Below, piece by piece: positions 28,050 to 36,461 of a stretch of DNA of 54,807 nucleotides. The notes beneath the pieces are model-generated. The model was not told where the DNA came from. It worked only from the letters and a program-made list of their open reading frames with translations, and made no database searches. Each line of letters begins with the position of its first letter. Position 1 is the stretch's first letter. The stretch is from an uncultured Nitrospira sp. (lineage in GTDB: Bacteria; Nitrospirota; Nitrospiria; Nitrospirales; Nitrospiraceae). The stretch covers positions 1 through 54,807 of the forward strand of contig CAMLHQ010000011.1 in assembly GCA_946479785.1 (NCBI GenBank), given 5' to 3'. The translations under genes were made by a program, and so were the position numbers.

Positions 28050-28751
28050 ATGGCCAGTGCCGCCACCAAGAAAATCCTGATCGTCGAAGACGAACGCGAT
28101 ATTCTCCAGTTGGTCAAGCTGTATCTGGAGAAAGAAGGCTTCCGCACAGTGACGGCGACCACGGGTACTGAAGGGCTGAGTAGTGCCAAGCAAGACAAAC
28201 CAGATCTGATCGTCCTCGACCTGATGCTGCCAGAAATCGACGGCCTCGAAGTCTGCAAGCGCCTCCGGTCCGCTCCGGAAACCGCGATGCTGCCGATCAT
28301 CATGTTGACGGCCAAAGCCGAAGAATCCGACCAGGTTATCGGGCTCGAACTCGGCGCCGACGACTATGTGACGAAGCCCTTCAGCCCGAAAGCCCTCGTG
28401 GCGCGCGTCAAAGCTCTATTTCGCCGCCTGGACCGCAGCCGGCAGGACAACCAGACGGTCTATCAGTACGGCAAGCTGGCCATGGACCTATCCCGCCACG
28501 AGGTGACGGTTCAGGGAAAAGACGTGCCGCTTACCGCCAAGGAATTCGGCCTTCTGGAACATCTTCTGCGCAATCCAGGCCGAGTCTTGACAAGAGAGGT
28601 GCTCTTAAATCAGGTCTGGGGATACGACTACTTCGGGACAACCAGAACCGTCGACGTTCACGTTCGAAGGCTGAAGCAGAAAATTCCTCTGCTCGACGAG
28701 GCGATCCTTTCCGTGAAGTCTCTTGGATACAAACTCAAAGAACAGGGCTGA
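28050..28751 (+). CDS. phoB: PhoB-like response regulator (OmpR family)
   Basis: A 233-residue two-component regulator. The receiver domain (about 8-120) has the acidic pocket E13/D14, phosphate acceptor D57 and the conserved KPF lysine; the C-terminal winged helix (about 135-230) binds DNA (VPLTAKEFGLLEHLL, RTVDVHVRRLK). It precedes a PhoR-like kinase, and a PiT phosphate transporter with its DUF47 partner follows, so control of phosphate uptake is the likely role. The OmpR-type call is secure; the phosphate role is inferred from the neighbours. Confidence 0.9.
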   Translation: MASAATKKILIVEDERDILQLVKLYLEKEGFRTVTATTGTEGLSSAKQDKPDLIVLDLMLPEIDGLEVCKRLRSAPETAMLPIIMLTAKAEESDQVIGLELGADDYVTKPFSPKALVARVKALFRRLDRSRQDNQTVYQYGKLAMDLSRHEVTVQGKDVPLTAKEFGLLEHLLRNPGRVLTREVLLNQVWGYDYFGTTRTVDVHVRRLKQKIPLLDEAILSVKSLGYKLKEQG

Positions 28752-28764
28752 AGGAGGAGGAGTC

Positions 28765-28839
28765 ATGAGGACTGAGTATGATCATCGGGAATCGGTCCCC
28801 TCAGAACTGAGTCCTCAGCGCTCGGCACTGGCCTTATGA
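28765..28839 (+). CDS. 24-codon minicistron overlapping phoR start
   Basis: A short frame that starts MRTEYDHRES. It has a very strong ribosome-binding site (AAGGAGGAGGAG, 28751-28762) directly after the phoB stop, and it ends in TGA overlapping the phoR ATG as ATGA. phoR has no ribosome-binding site of its own, so translation of this minicistron may be what loads ribosomes onto phoR. An imperfect 12-base inverted repeat (around 28766-28777 and 28805-28816) lies inside it. The peptide itself probably has no function. Not proven to be translated. Confidence 0.5.
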   Translation: MRTEYDHRESVPSELSPQRSALAL

Positions 28840-30653
28840 CGCTTTCTATCCGCTGGAAAGTCACACTCGCCACCCTTTTCGCCTTGGCCTGTGGGTTCGT
28901 GATTGCAGGCGTCCTCGCCGCCCGTTCGCTGGAAGAACAGGAACTGGCTCAGTCCGGCCAGGCGCTCGAAGTCTCCACCAATCTCATTGCCTTCGACCTG
29001 CGTCCGCTCCTCACGACCTCGCCCTCCCTGCCGGCTACTCCGCAACTTCAGATCATCGTTCGAGAGCTCAGCCGGCGTGCGCTGGCGCGCGTGACATTGG
29101 TGGATTCGACCGGACAGGTTCTTGCCGACAGCGCCGTCCAGGACCGCGACCTGGCGGGCATCGAGAATCACCGCACGAGGCCGGAGATCGAGCAAGCCGT
29201 CGCGAGCGGTTCCGGCACAGACATCCGTGCAAGCCATACGACCGGCGACCGCACGCTTTACCGTGCTGTTCGTCTCAACGAGCCTGGTACGACCTCCTCG
29301 CCACTCTATTTGCGTCTCGGCCTCCCGATGACGGCGCTTGAGCAAGAGCTCACCAAGCTCAAGCGCAATCTGTCGCTGGCCTTCGGCAGCGCATTTCTCA
29401 TTGCCGTCGGACTCAGCGTCTGGCTAGCCAGGGGTTTGACCAAGCCGCTGTCAGATATGGCCGCCGCTGCTCGTCAGCTCGCTGCGGGCAATCATTCGGT
29501 CCGGATTCAGACCTCTTCCCGCGACGAGGTCGGGCTGCTGGCCGATACCCTGAATCACATGACCAATGAGTTGAGATCCAAGATTGAAGAACTGTCCGAA
29601 GATCGCGCTCAGTTACTGGCCATGCTGACCTCGATGGTCGAAGGGGTGATGGTGCTGGACTACAAGGGCCGTATCCTTCAAGTCAATCCGGCGTTGGAGC
29701 GGATGTTTGGTGTGACCAGAGCCGAAGCGCGCGGACGCCAGTCCTCGGAAGTATTCGGCCATCCGAAATTGAATGCGCTGGTCTCGACCGTGCTCGCGCA
29801 GAGAACCGGGCAAGAAGACGAAATCATTCTCACCCCGAGCGGACGGTGCCTCGACGTTGAAGCCTCGGTGGCGGGCGGCGAACAGGACAACGAAGCCTGC
29901 GCCGTGCTCGTCTTCCACGACATCACCGAACTCCGCAGACTGGAAAACATCCGGAAAGATTTCGTCGCCAATGTGTCGCATGAATTACGCACGCCCCTGA
30001 CGTCGATCAAGGGGTACGTCGAGGCCCTGCTGGACGGAGGAAAAGACGATCCGGAAACGAGCGTGCGGTTTCTGGACATCATTTTGAAACAAAGCGATCG
30101 GCTCAATTTGATTCTCGAAGATCTATTACAGCTGTCAAAAATTGAGTCCGGCCAAGTCCAATTCAAACAGGAGCCCTTGCACATCGGCTCGGTTGTCGAA
30201 CGCACGATCGCCATGGTGAAGCCGTTGGCGGACAAGAAGCAGCATCGGCTGAGTTCTCAAATCGCCGCAGATTTGCCCCTGATCAGCGGCGACCAGGAGC
30301 GGTTGGTTCAGGTTCTGGCCAACCTGGTCGATAATGCTATCAAGTACACCCCTGAAGGGGGACTGATTACCGTCGCGGCGCGCCGGATTCCTGTCGCCAA
30401 GAACACGGCCGATGATCAACGCGACGGAATTGAACTGACCGTCACCGACACCGGTATCGGGATTCCCGAGCGAGATCGACCCCGGGTCTTTGAGCGGTTC
30501 TATCGGGTGGACAAGGCCCGCTCACGCGAACTAGGAGGAACAGGTCTCGGACTCGCGATCGTGAAGCACATCGTCGAGGGACATGGAGGTCAGGTTTGGG
30601 TGGAAGGCAATGTGCCGACCGGCAGCCGCTTTGTCGTCCGATTGCCGGCCTGA
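28836..30653 (+). CDS. phoR: PhoR-like sensor histidine kinase
   Basis: A 605-residue membrane kinase. Domain order: membrane helix (about 7-27), periplasmic sensor part (about 30-175), second helix (about 178-198), HAMP (about 200-250), PAS (about 262-365), HisKA with H382 in VSHELRTPL, and HATPase with the N box NLVDNAIKYTPEGG and G boxes DTGIGIP and GGTGLGLAIV. This order is that of PhoR-type kinases with a periplasmic domain. It follows phoB after 84 bases. The signal sensed cannot be told from sequence. Confidence 0.93.
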   Translation: MTLSIRWKVTLATLFALACGFVIAGVLAARSLEEQELAQSGQALEVSTNLIAFDLRPLLTTSPSLPATPQLQIIVRELSRRALARVTLVDSTGQVLADSAVQDRDLAGIENHRTRPEIEQAVASGSGTDIRASHTTGDRTLYRAVRLNEPGTTSSPLYLRLGLPMTALEQELTKLKRNLSLAFGSAFLIAVGLSVWLARGLTKPLSDMAAAARQLAAGNHSVRIQTSSRDEVGLLADTLNHMTNELRSKIEELSEDRAQLLAMLTSMVEGVMVLDYKGRILQVNPALERMFGVTRAEARGRQSSEVFGHPKLNALVSTVLAQRTGQEDEIILTPSGRCLDVEASVAGGEQDNEACAVLVFHDITELRRLENIRKDFVANVSHELRTPLTSIKGYVEALLDGGKDDPETSVRFLDIILKQSDRLNLILEDLLQLSKIESGQVQFKQEPLHIGSVVERTIAMVKPLADKKQHRLSSQIAADLPLISGDQERLVQVLANLVDNAIKYTPEGGLITVAARRIPVAKNTADDQRDGIELTVTDTGIGIPERDRPRVFERFYRVDKARSRELGGTGLGLAIVKHIVEGHGGQVWVEGNVPTGSRFVVRLPA

Positions 30654-30666
30654 TCGGACAATGCCC

Positions 30667-31659
30667 CTATACGAACGTGGACATAATCAAATAGATCACG
30701 GTCGCGAGGATGGCGGCGCCCGGCAGTGTAAAGAGCCAGGCATAGAGGATTCGTCTCGTCACCCCCCACCGCACCGCTGAGAGCCGCTTGATTGCGCCGA
30801 CACCCATCACGGACGAGGTGATCGTGTGTGTGGTGCTCACGGGCAAACCGATATGGGCCGTGAACATCAGCACCGTTGCCGCCCCGGTCTCAGCGGCAAA
30901 TCCATGAACCGGCTCAAGTTTCACGATGTTCATCCCCAGAGTGCGGACAATCCGCCAGCCACCGGCGGCAGTCCCTAATCCCATCGCCACGGCACAGGCC
31001 CCAATCACCCAGGTGGGAACCTCGCTCGAGGGGATCTGGCCCGCCGACAGCAAGGCCAGCGTAATGATTCCCATGGCCTTTTGCGCATCATTCGCCCCGT
31101 GACTGAACGCCATGAAACAAGCGGAGATGAGCTGCAGCCGCTTGAAGAGACGCGTCGCGATCGAACGCGTGACCCGGAAAAACAGCCAGCTGATCAACAC
31201 CATGAACGACAGTCCGATTGCAAAACCAAAAAAAGGCGACAGCACCATGGCTTCAAGCACTGATCGAAGCCCCGTTAGTTTCACCGTTTCCCATCCACCA
31301 TGCGTCACTGCCGCCCCGACCAGTCCACCGATCAGTGCATGAGACGAGCTCGTCGGTAACCCCAACAGCAGCGTAAAAAGGTTCCAGCAAATGGCTCCGG
31401 CCAACGCCGCGGCCACCATCGGCTGCGTCACGGAAGCGGGATCCACGATCCCGGACCCGACCATCTTCGCCACGGCAGTGGACATGAAGGCGCCGGCAAT
31501 ATTGAGCACCCCGGCGCCTATCACCGCGACGAATGGGCTGATCACGCGCGTCGAAACGACGGTCGCGATGGCATTGGCGCTGTCGTGCCACCCGTTCGAA
31601 AAGTCGAATAGCAGCGCCAGCACAACGACCAGGAGCAACATTCCGGTAAGTTCAGGCAT
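30667..31659 (-). CDS. pit: PiT-family inorganic phosphate transporter
   Basis: A 330-residue membrane protein of the PiT family with about 10 segments. The duplicated family signature is visible in GWHDSANAIATVVSTRV at the N-terminus and in FMAFSHGANDAQKAMG in the second half; PTSSSHALIGGL and PVSTTHTITSSVMG are also typical. It takes up phosphate (or metal-phosphate) using the ion gradient. It converges on phoR with only 13 bases between, and follows the DUF47 gene, whose product usually works with Pit. Confidence 0.94.
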   Translation of the reverse strand: MPELTGMLLLVVVLALLFDFSNGWHDSANAIATVVSTRVISPFVAVIGAGVLNIAGAFMSTAVAKMVGSGIVDPASVTQPMVAAALAGAICWNLFTLLLGLPTSSSHALIGGLVGAAVTHGGWETVKLTGLRSVLEAMVLSPFFGFAIGLSFMVLISWLFFRVTRSIATRLFKRLQLISACFMAFSHGANDAQKAMGIITLALLSAGQIPSSEVPTWVIGACAVAMGLGTAAGGWRIVRTLGMNIVKLEPVHGFAAETGAATVLMFTAHIGLPVSTTHTITSSVMGVGAIKRLSAVRWGVTRRILYAWLFTLPGAAILATVIYLIMSTFV

Positions 31660-31731
31660 TCTTTAAGGTAAGCAGCGCGGGGTAAGGTGTGAGGAATATG
31701 CAGTCGCCGAAGCTCCACGCCTCACGGGACG

Positions 31732-31900
31732 CAGGATGTTCAAAAAAGCCATTGTTCTCACCCACCCAGCCCCGGCGCGCCGAGACGCACCGATCCGCAG
31801 GCTTGGCCGCAGCGAGTGAGGAGGCGAGGCGTACTCTTTTCGGTACGTTGAGCCTCCGAGCGAGGCGAGAACAAAGCTGACGGCTTTTTTCAACATCCTG
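31732..31900 (-). repeat. Palindromic intergenic repeat, family A, copy 1 (169 bp)
   Basis: The ends are a 19-base inverted repeat: CAGGATGTTCAAAAAAGCC at the left and its complement with one mismatch at the right. An inner hairpin CGTAC/GTACG lies near 31830-31847. The right end touches the stop codon of the DUF47 gene (31901-31903), so the element sits between DUF47 and pit inside one transcription unit. Copies 2 and 3 in this window are clearly related. Confidence 0.85.
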
Positions 31901-32521
31901 CTAGTGGTGTTTCAGTGCGATGCGTTCCAGAATGTTGGCGACATCTTCACAGCGGTCGGTGCCGGCTTCGAAGCCTTCGTAGATTTCTTTCCACTTGATG
32001 ACCGCCATGGGATCGGTTTCTTTTTCGAATAACTCGGAGATCGCGTCGCGTGAAACGCGGTCGGCTTCATTCTCCAAGCTGTTCACCTGCACGCTGCATT
32101 CTTTGATGTCCGGATGCGCCATCCCAAGCCGGTCGACCCCCGCGCCAACCGCGACCGACGCTTGGTACAACACGTCGGCCAGCTTGACGGCCCTCTCCGT
32201 CGGCTTCGTGACCTTATAGAGCACGAACCGGTCGGCGATGGCTTCAGCTACGTCCAGGATATCGTCCAGCGCGCTCGCCAAATCATGAATGTCCTCACGA
32301 TCGATGGGCGTGATGAAGGTTTGATTGAGCCGGCGGGCAATGTCATGCGTGATGCCGTCCCCCACGTGCTCGACGTCCTTGATCCGCTTGGCCTGATCGA
32401 CCGGAGACTGGAAATGCTCCATCATATCCTTCAAGAGACGGCTGCCTTCGATCATATTGTGCGCCGCGTTTTTGAATAATTCAAAAAAGGCTTCCTCTCT
32501 GGGAATCAAGCCGAACATCAT
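31901..32521 (-). CDS. DUF47 (PhoU-like) phosphate transport regulator
   Basis: A 206-residue all-helical protein of the DUF47/PhoU-like family, usually found next to PiT transporters and thought to adjust their activity. Typical features are the FFELFKNAAHNMIEGS start, KDVEHVGDGITHDIARRLN and the conserved PIDREDIHDLASALDDILD stretch; the E/D-rich pattern could bind metal. The ribosome-binding site is GAGGGA. pit lies downstream, with a family A repeat between them. Confidence 0.93.
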   Translation of the reverse strand: MMFGLIPREEAFFELFKNAAHNMIEGSRLLKDMMEHFQSPVDQAKRIKDVEHVGDGITHDIARRLNQTFITPIDREDIHDLASALDDILDVAEAIADRFVLYKVTKPTERAVKLADVLYQASVAVGAGVDRLGMAHPDIKECSVQVNSLENEADRVSRDAISELFEKETDPMAVIKWKEIYEGFEAGTDRCEDVANILERIALKHH

Positions 32522-32605
32522 TATCCCTCTCTTCTACCCGTGAACTGCCTATTCCTGACCATCCCGACGTAACAAGATAGAGGCGTTACAGAGCTGTACG
32601 ATTCA

Positions 32606-33598
32606 TCACCATCGCATGAGGCCTGAAGCCCAGGTCAATCCGCCGCCGAAGCTGCCGAGCAATACGATGTCGTGTGCCTGAACGTTCCCGGCACGCACGG
32701 TATGGTCCAGCGCGATCGGCAGCGAGGCTGACGAGGTATTCCCGAACCGCTCAATGACCGAACAGACCAGGTCCGGGGGCACAGCCAAGCGTCTCGTGAG
32801 TTGAGCAAGGATTCGTCCGTTTGCCTGGTGCATGACAAATTGGGCCACATCTCGCAGTTCCACGCCGAACTCTTTGAGGATTTCTCGCACCGCTTGCTCC
32901 AGGCGCCTCACGGCCAGACGAAAGAGCGGCGCCCCTTGCATCCGTAACGAGTGGTCCTTTGCCTCGACAGTTTCTTTGCTGGACGGCATGCGCGATCCCC
33001 CGGCGAGAACCCTGATCAAATCGTGCCGCGCTCCATCTGAATAGAGACGAATCCCCATCAGTCCCCGACTGGGCTGACTGGCTTCCTGCTCTCCTTGAAC
33101 CACCACTGCACCCGCTCCATCGCCGAACAGCATCGCTGTATCGCTATCCCGCGGGTCCAGCGATCGAGACTTTACTTCGGACGCCACAACAAGACATGTC
33201 TTGGCCTGGCCACTGCGAATCATCGCATCGGCCATTGAAAGACCATACAGAAACCCCGAACAGGACGCCGCGACGTCAAAAGCCGGCACGCTTGGGCAGC
33301 CTAACTTCCGTTGGAGGTGACAGGCCGTCGAAGGAAACGCCATGTCTGGAGAGGTCGTTGACAGGAGAATGGCCTCGACCTCAGATGTCGAAAGTCCGGC
33401 CGCCTGCAATGCCTGTTGCGCCGCCCCAACGGCGAGATCCGAAGAGGCTTGGGAAGGATCGGCCCAACGCCGCTCCTGAATACCCGTCAACTGTGAGATG
33501 GTATCGGGATCAATCCCCAAGACGGTCGCAACCTCCCGATTGGAGACGACCCGTTCCGGAAGATAGGAGCCCGTCCCGATGATTCTGGTTCGTATCAT
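32606..33598 (-). CDS. fabH: FabH, 3-oxoacyl-ACP synthase III
   Basis: A 330-residue thiolase-fold enzyme that starts fatty-acid synthesis by joining acetyl-CoA with malonyl-ACP. The catalytic triad is C113 (AASCSGFLYG), His in MHQANGRI and Asn in RFGNTSSASLP. Length is standard. It stands 84 bases upstream of the DUF47 gene on the same strand but has no functional link with it. No acpP or fabD is seen nearby. The upstream side holds a family A repeat. Confidence 0.95.
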   Translation of the reverse strand: MIRTRIIGTGSYLPERVVSNREVATVLGIDPDTISQLTGIQERRWADPSQASSDLAVGAAQQALQAAGLSTSEVEAILLSTTSPDMAFPSTACHLQRKLGCPSVPAFDVAASCSGFLYGLSMADAMIRSGQAKTCLVVASEVKSRSLDPRDSDTAMLFGDGAGAVVVQGEQEASQPSRGLMGIRLYSDGARHDLIRVLAGGSRMPSSKETVEAKDHSLRMQGAPLFRLAVRRLEQAVREILKEFGVELRDVAQFVMHQANGRILAQLTRRLAVPPDLVCSVIERFGNTSSASLPIALDHTVRAGNVQAHDIVLLGSFGGGLTWASGLMRW

Positions 33599-33624
33599 GT
33601 TGAAATCACAATAGGCCCCAGGTA

Positions 33625-33742
33625 CAGGATGTTCAAAAAGTTCCCTTTCTCACCCGCCCAGCCCCGGCGCGCCTAGACGCGCCTCTCCGCAAGCAAGCCG
33701 CAGCGCGCAAGAACGAAGCGGGAGGACTTTTTCAACATCCTG
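33625..33742 (-). repeat. Palindromic intergenic repeat, family A, copy 2 (118 bp)
   Basis: Ends: 17-base inverted repeat CAGGATGTTCAAAAAGT with one mismatch in its partner. The body matches copy 1 over the GGCGCGCCGGGGCTGGG part, but the central CGTAC hairpin section of copy 1 is missing, so this copy is an internal deletion form. It lies between the divergent fabH and bamD genes. Confidence 0.82.
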
Positions 33743-33865
33743 ACGCGGCGGGATTATAGGTCTCACATAGTCGGGGGTCAACTCAAAGACCTGAAATATT
33801 GCATTTGGCCTGCTCTCCTGCTAATTTCGTAGCTGGTTACGATGATGAAGAGCTAGCCGCTGTTG

Positions 33866-34783
33866 ATGACACCTCTACGACTCCAGAAACACCTTATCTT
33901 TGCCTTGAGCATAGCCACGCTGTGCGCCCTAATGGCCTGTTCGAGCACCCCGAAAGGCGATCCAACGGCCAAGAAAGCACTGAACGGAACCGACGAATCC
34001 ATCTTCCTTGGGGATACGATCGAGAAAAACTACGACCCCAACGTCATCATGAAACGCGGCGAAGCCTTCTTCGAGAAGGAGGAATATGCCGAGGCGATCG
34101 TGGAGTACAACCACTTCCTCGATCTCCATCGCAACCATACCCTCGCTTCTTACGCCGCCTTCCGAATCGGCGAAAGCCAAATGAAGCGGGCCAAGGGTAT
34201 CGATCGCGATCCCGAACCAATTCAAAAGGCGATCGACTCATTCGAGCGGCTGAAAAGAGATTATCCGGGAAGCCGCTACGACGCCCAAGCCATGCAAAAG
34301 ATTCAGGAGTGCCACGATATGCTTGCCCAAATGCATCTATTTGTGGGGCAATTTTATTATCGACGCCAATCCTATCTGGCCGCGGCACATCGATTCGAAC
34401 AAATTATGAAGGTCTATCCCGATAAGTCCATCGCGCCGGATGCCCTCTACTTCCTGGCCCTCAGCTACCACGATCTTGGTGCGGACGATTGGGCCAGCGA
34501 GAAATTGATGCTGTTGGCGGAAAAGTATCCCAACAACCAGCATTCCGGCGAAGGAGCCAAACTACTCGCCAAGATTGTAAAATCACAACCGGCGACGCTC
34601 ATCGCCAAGAAAGCAGAACCGGCAGCATCGGTACCCACCCCAAGTCCTTCCGTCTCAGAGACTCCCCGTAGCGCTCCGGCAGGAGGCGTCACACCGCAGG
34701 TCGCCAATGGACTCATGCGACTTCCCTCCGCCACTGCGTTAGGGCAAGGGTTCGTGAACTGCCGTCTCGGCGCCTGGTGCTAA
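33866..34783 (+). CDS. bamD: BamD, outer-membrane protein assembly lipoprotein
   Basis: A 305-residue lipoprotein of the BamD family. The lipobox is LMACSS (lipidated Cys at about residue 24). TPR-like helical repeats follow; typical are AEAIVEYNHFLDLHRNH, AIDSFERLKRDYPGSRYDAQA and AAAHRFEQIMKVYPD. It works with BamA to insert barrels into the outer membrane. A Pro/Ser/Ala-rich tail of about 60 residues extends past the TPR region. ATG at 33866 is used; a TTG three bases upstream also opens the frame. Confidence 0.92.
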   Translation: MTPLRLQKHLIFALSIATLCALMACSSTPKGDPTAKKALNGTDESIFLGDTIEKNYDPNVIMKRGEAFFEKEEYAEAIVEYNHFLDLHRNHTLASYAAFRIGESQMKRAKGIDRDPEPIQKAIDSFERLKRDYPGSRYDAQAMQKIQECHDMLAQMHLFVGQFYYRRQSYLAAAHRFEQIMKVYPDKSIAPDALYFLALSYHDLGADDWASEKLMLLAEKYPNNQHSGEGAKLLAKIVKSQPATLIAKKAEPAASVPTPSPSVSETPRSAPAGGVTPQVANGLMRLPSATALGQGFVNCRLGAWC

Positions 34784-34786
34784 ATA

Positions 34787-34911
34787 CAGGCTGGTGAAAC
34801 AGGTCGCCAGCTGCGTTCTCGCATCGCTCGTTCCCTCGACATACTAGGCTGAAGTATGCCTCGGTCGCTTGCTCGCTGCGGCCTTGCTGGGCAACCCGTT
34901 TGACCAGCCTG
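34787..34911 (+). repeat. Palindromic intergenic repeat, family A, copy 3 (125 bp)
   Basis: Ends: CAGGCTGGTGAAACAGGT with two mismatches in its right partner. The body reads GTTCTCGCATCGCTCG and later CTCGCTGCGGCC, matching copy 1 read on the other strand. The inner hairpin is CATACT/AGTATG, compared with CGTAC/GTACG in copy 1: a paired base change (G-C to A-T) that keeps the stem. It lies 3 bases after the bamD stop, between convergent bamD and ccdA. Confidence 0.78.
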
Positions 34912-34984
34912 AATGCGTGGCTCTCGCCAAGATTTTCGTCGCCTACTGATGATTGAGAGGAGTTGCGAAAGGAAGATCGTGCCG

Positions 34985-35731
34985 CTATTGGCCTAAGTAC
35001 CAGCCGATGCCATACCGTTCGAGGAAGCTCGTGATCATCGTCAATGAGTTCGCGTAGATCATCACGCCGACGATCACGAGCAGCACGCCGCTGACGGTCG
35101 AAACCCCCCATAAATAGGCACGCGCCTGCTTGAAATAAGCCAGAAACCGATCGACCCCTAGTGCCGTCAGGAACAACGGCAGGCCTAATCCTAACGAGTA
35201 GCTGGTCAGCAGCAACACGCCGTTTAGCAACGAGTCCGTTGTGCTGGCGTAGAGAAGAATGGTGCCGAGCACGGGGCCCACGCAAGGTGTCCAACCTGCT
35301 GCAAACGCAATCCCGATGAGGAACGAACCGAGATAGCCGACCGGTCTATTTCGAAACTGGAATCGGTGCTCCATCTGCAAAAAGTTGATGTTCAGAATTC
35401 CCAGTAGATAGAGGCCGAAGATGATGACGAGCATGCCGCCGATGCGACGGATATGGTCCTGATAGGTGATCAGCATTTGCCCGATGAAACTGGCGGAAGC
35501 ACCGAACGCGATGAACACAACCGAGAAGCCGGCGATAAACAGCAGCGCGTTCACGATAATGGCCGTTTTAAACTTGGATCGCGCGTTCGCGTCGGTTAGT
35601 TGCTCGATCGATAGACCGGTGATGTAGGAAATGTAAGAAGGAACAAGGGGCAGTACACACGGAGACACGAACGAGAGCAATCCGGCGGAGAAGGCGGCAA
35701 TCAGCGAAATCTGTGTGATCGATTGCGACAT
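34985..35731 (-). CDS. ccdA: CcdA, thiol-disulfide transporter for cytochrome c biogenesis
   Basis: A 248-residue membrane protein of the DsbD/CcdA family with six predicted segments. The redox cysteines are in SFVSPCVLPLVPSY (C25) and GWTPCVGPVLG. It passes electrons from cytoplasmic thioredoxin to the periplasm to keep the heme-binding cysteines of apocytochromes reduced. The neighbours (two TlpA-like thioredoxins, CcsB, ResB) complete system II maturation. Its ATG starts 6 bases from the left end of an inverted-repeat element, so that element supplies its leader. Confidence 0.94.
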   Translation of the reverse strand: MSQSITQISLIAAFSAGLLSFVSPCVLPLVPSYISYITGLSIEQLTDANARSKFKTAIIVNALLFIAGFSVVFIAFGASASFIGQMLITYQDHIRRIGGMLVIIFGLYLLGILNINFLQMEHRFQFRNRPVGYLGSFLIGIAFAAGWTPCVGPVLGTILLYASTTDSLLNGVLLLTSYSLGLGLPLFLTALGVDRFLAYFKQARAYLWGVSTVSGVLLVIVGVMIYANSLTMITSFLERYGIGWYLGQ

Positions 35732-35736
35732 AAGCC

Positions 35737-35915
35737 TAGCCGGGATTGTTCATGAATGCTGTTACGAGACGGCTGAGACCGCCGCCCGCCGGAACTTCTC
35801 GCAAGTGAAGTTGACACAGGCATCCAGGTAGGCTGTCGAGGAGGCTGAACGAGAAAAGCTTCGCCGGGCAAGAGGATCGGCTGTCGTAGTAGGTGTTCAT
35901 GAATAATCCCGGCTA
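35737..35915. repeat. Inverted-repeat element, family B, MITE-like (179 bp)
   Basis: The ends are a 20-base inverted repeat, TAGCCGGGATTGTTCATGAA (35737-35756) and its complement at 35896-35915 with one mismatch; a weaker inverted match continues inward for about 20 bases. No open frame inside. It lies inside the cytochrome c biogenesis operon: its right end provides the TAG stop of the first TlpA-like gene (35913-35915) and its left end forms the leader of ccdA. It is unrelated to the family A repeats. Confidence 0.82.
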
Positions 35916-36461
35916 AGATTTCATCAACATCTGTATCAGCTGATGCGCTTCAGGGGCTTCCCAGTCGCGGGCGCCGAATATCTGCTGCCGCACGATCCCC
36001 TGCCGATCCACCATGAATGTCATCGGCAGCGTACGCGCACCATAGGACAATCCGACACGAAAGTCCGCGTCGTGCAGGATTGGAAAGGTCAGCTGGTTCT
36101 CCTGTTGAAAGGGCCTCGTGACCGCCACCCCTTGTGCATCGGTCGAGACCGCGAGAATCTCGAAATCCTTTCGGTCGTAGGTGCGATACAACCGCTCCAT
36201 CGCCGGCATTTCGATCCGGCAGGGGCCACACCATGTTGCCCAAAAATTCACTAGGACGATTTTGCCACGCAGATCCGACAACGAGACGGTCTGGCCATTC
36301 ATGTCCCGGAGTTGAAAATTCGGAGCCGGCTCGCCGGGCTTGACGACCCCTCGTTGCGCCGCAAGAAGCGGAGCGACCGTACTTGTGAAGACCGGCATAA
36401 GGGCCACGGCAAGCAGCAGCAGCGTCCATAACATTCCCACAATAAAAAGGGCCCGTTTCAT
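35913..36461 (-). CDS. TlpA/ResA-like thioredoxin, copy 1
   Basis: A 182-residue membrane-anchored thiol-disulfide protein. One N-terminal helix (about 5-25), then a thioredoxin fold of the TlpA/ResA class with the site WC78-G-P-C81 and the cis-proline region TLPMTFMVD. It takes electrons from CcdA and reduces apocytochrome c. It overlaps the upstream second copy by 4 bases (ATGA). Its last codon is followed by a TAG that lies in the family B repeat, so the original C-terminus may have been changed by insertion. Confidence 0.93.
   Translation of the reverse strand: MKRALFIVGMLWTLLLLAVALMPVFTSTVAPLLAAQRGVVKPGEPAPNFQLRDMNGQTVSLSDLRGKIVLVNFWATWCGPCRIEMPAMERLYRTYDRKDFEILAVSTDAQGVAVTRPFQQENQLTFPILHDADFRVGLSYGARTLPMTFMVDRQGIVRQQIFGARDWEAPEAHQLIQMLMKS

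Noticed and set aside
27927..28193. N-terminal extension of ispH by 89 codons.
   Set aside because: It overlaps the divergent phoB gene and its promoter, and the ATG at 27926 has a good ribosome-binding site and the normal family start.
31732..34911. Family A repeats considered as a CRISPR array.
   Set aside because: Copies are long, diverged, palindromic, in both orientations and separated by genes; no regular spacers.
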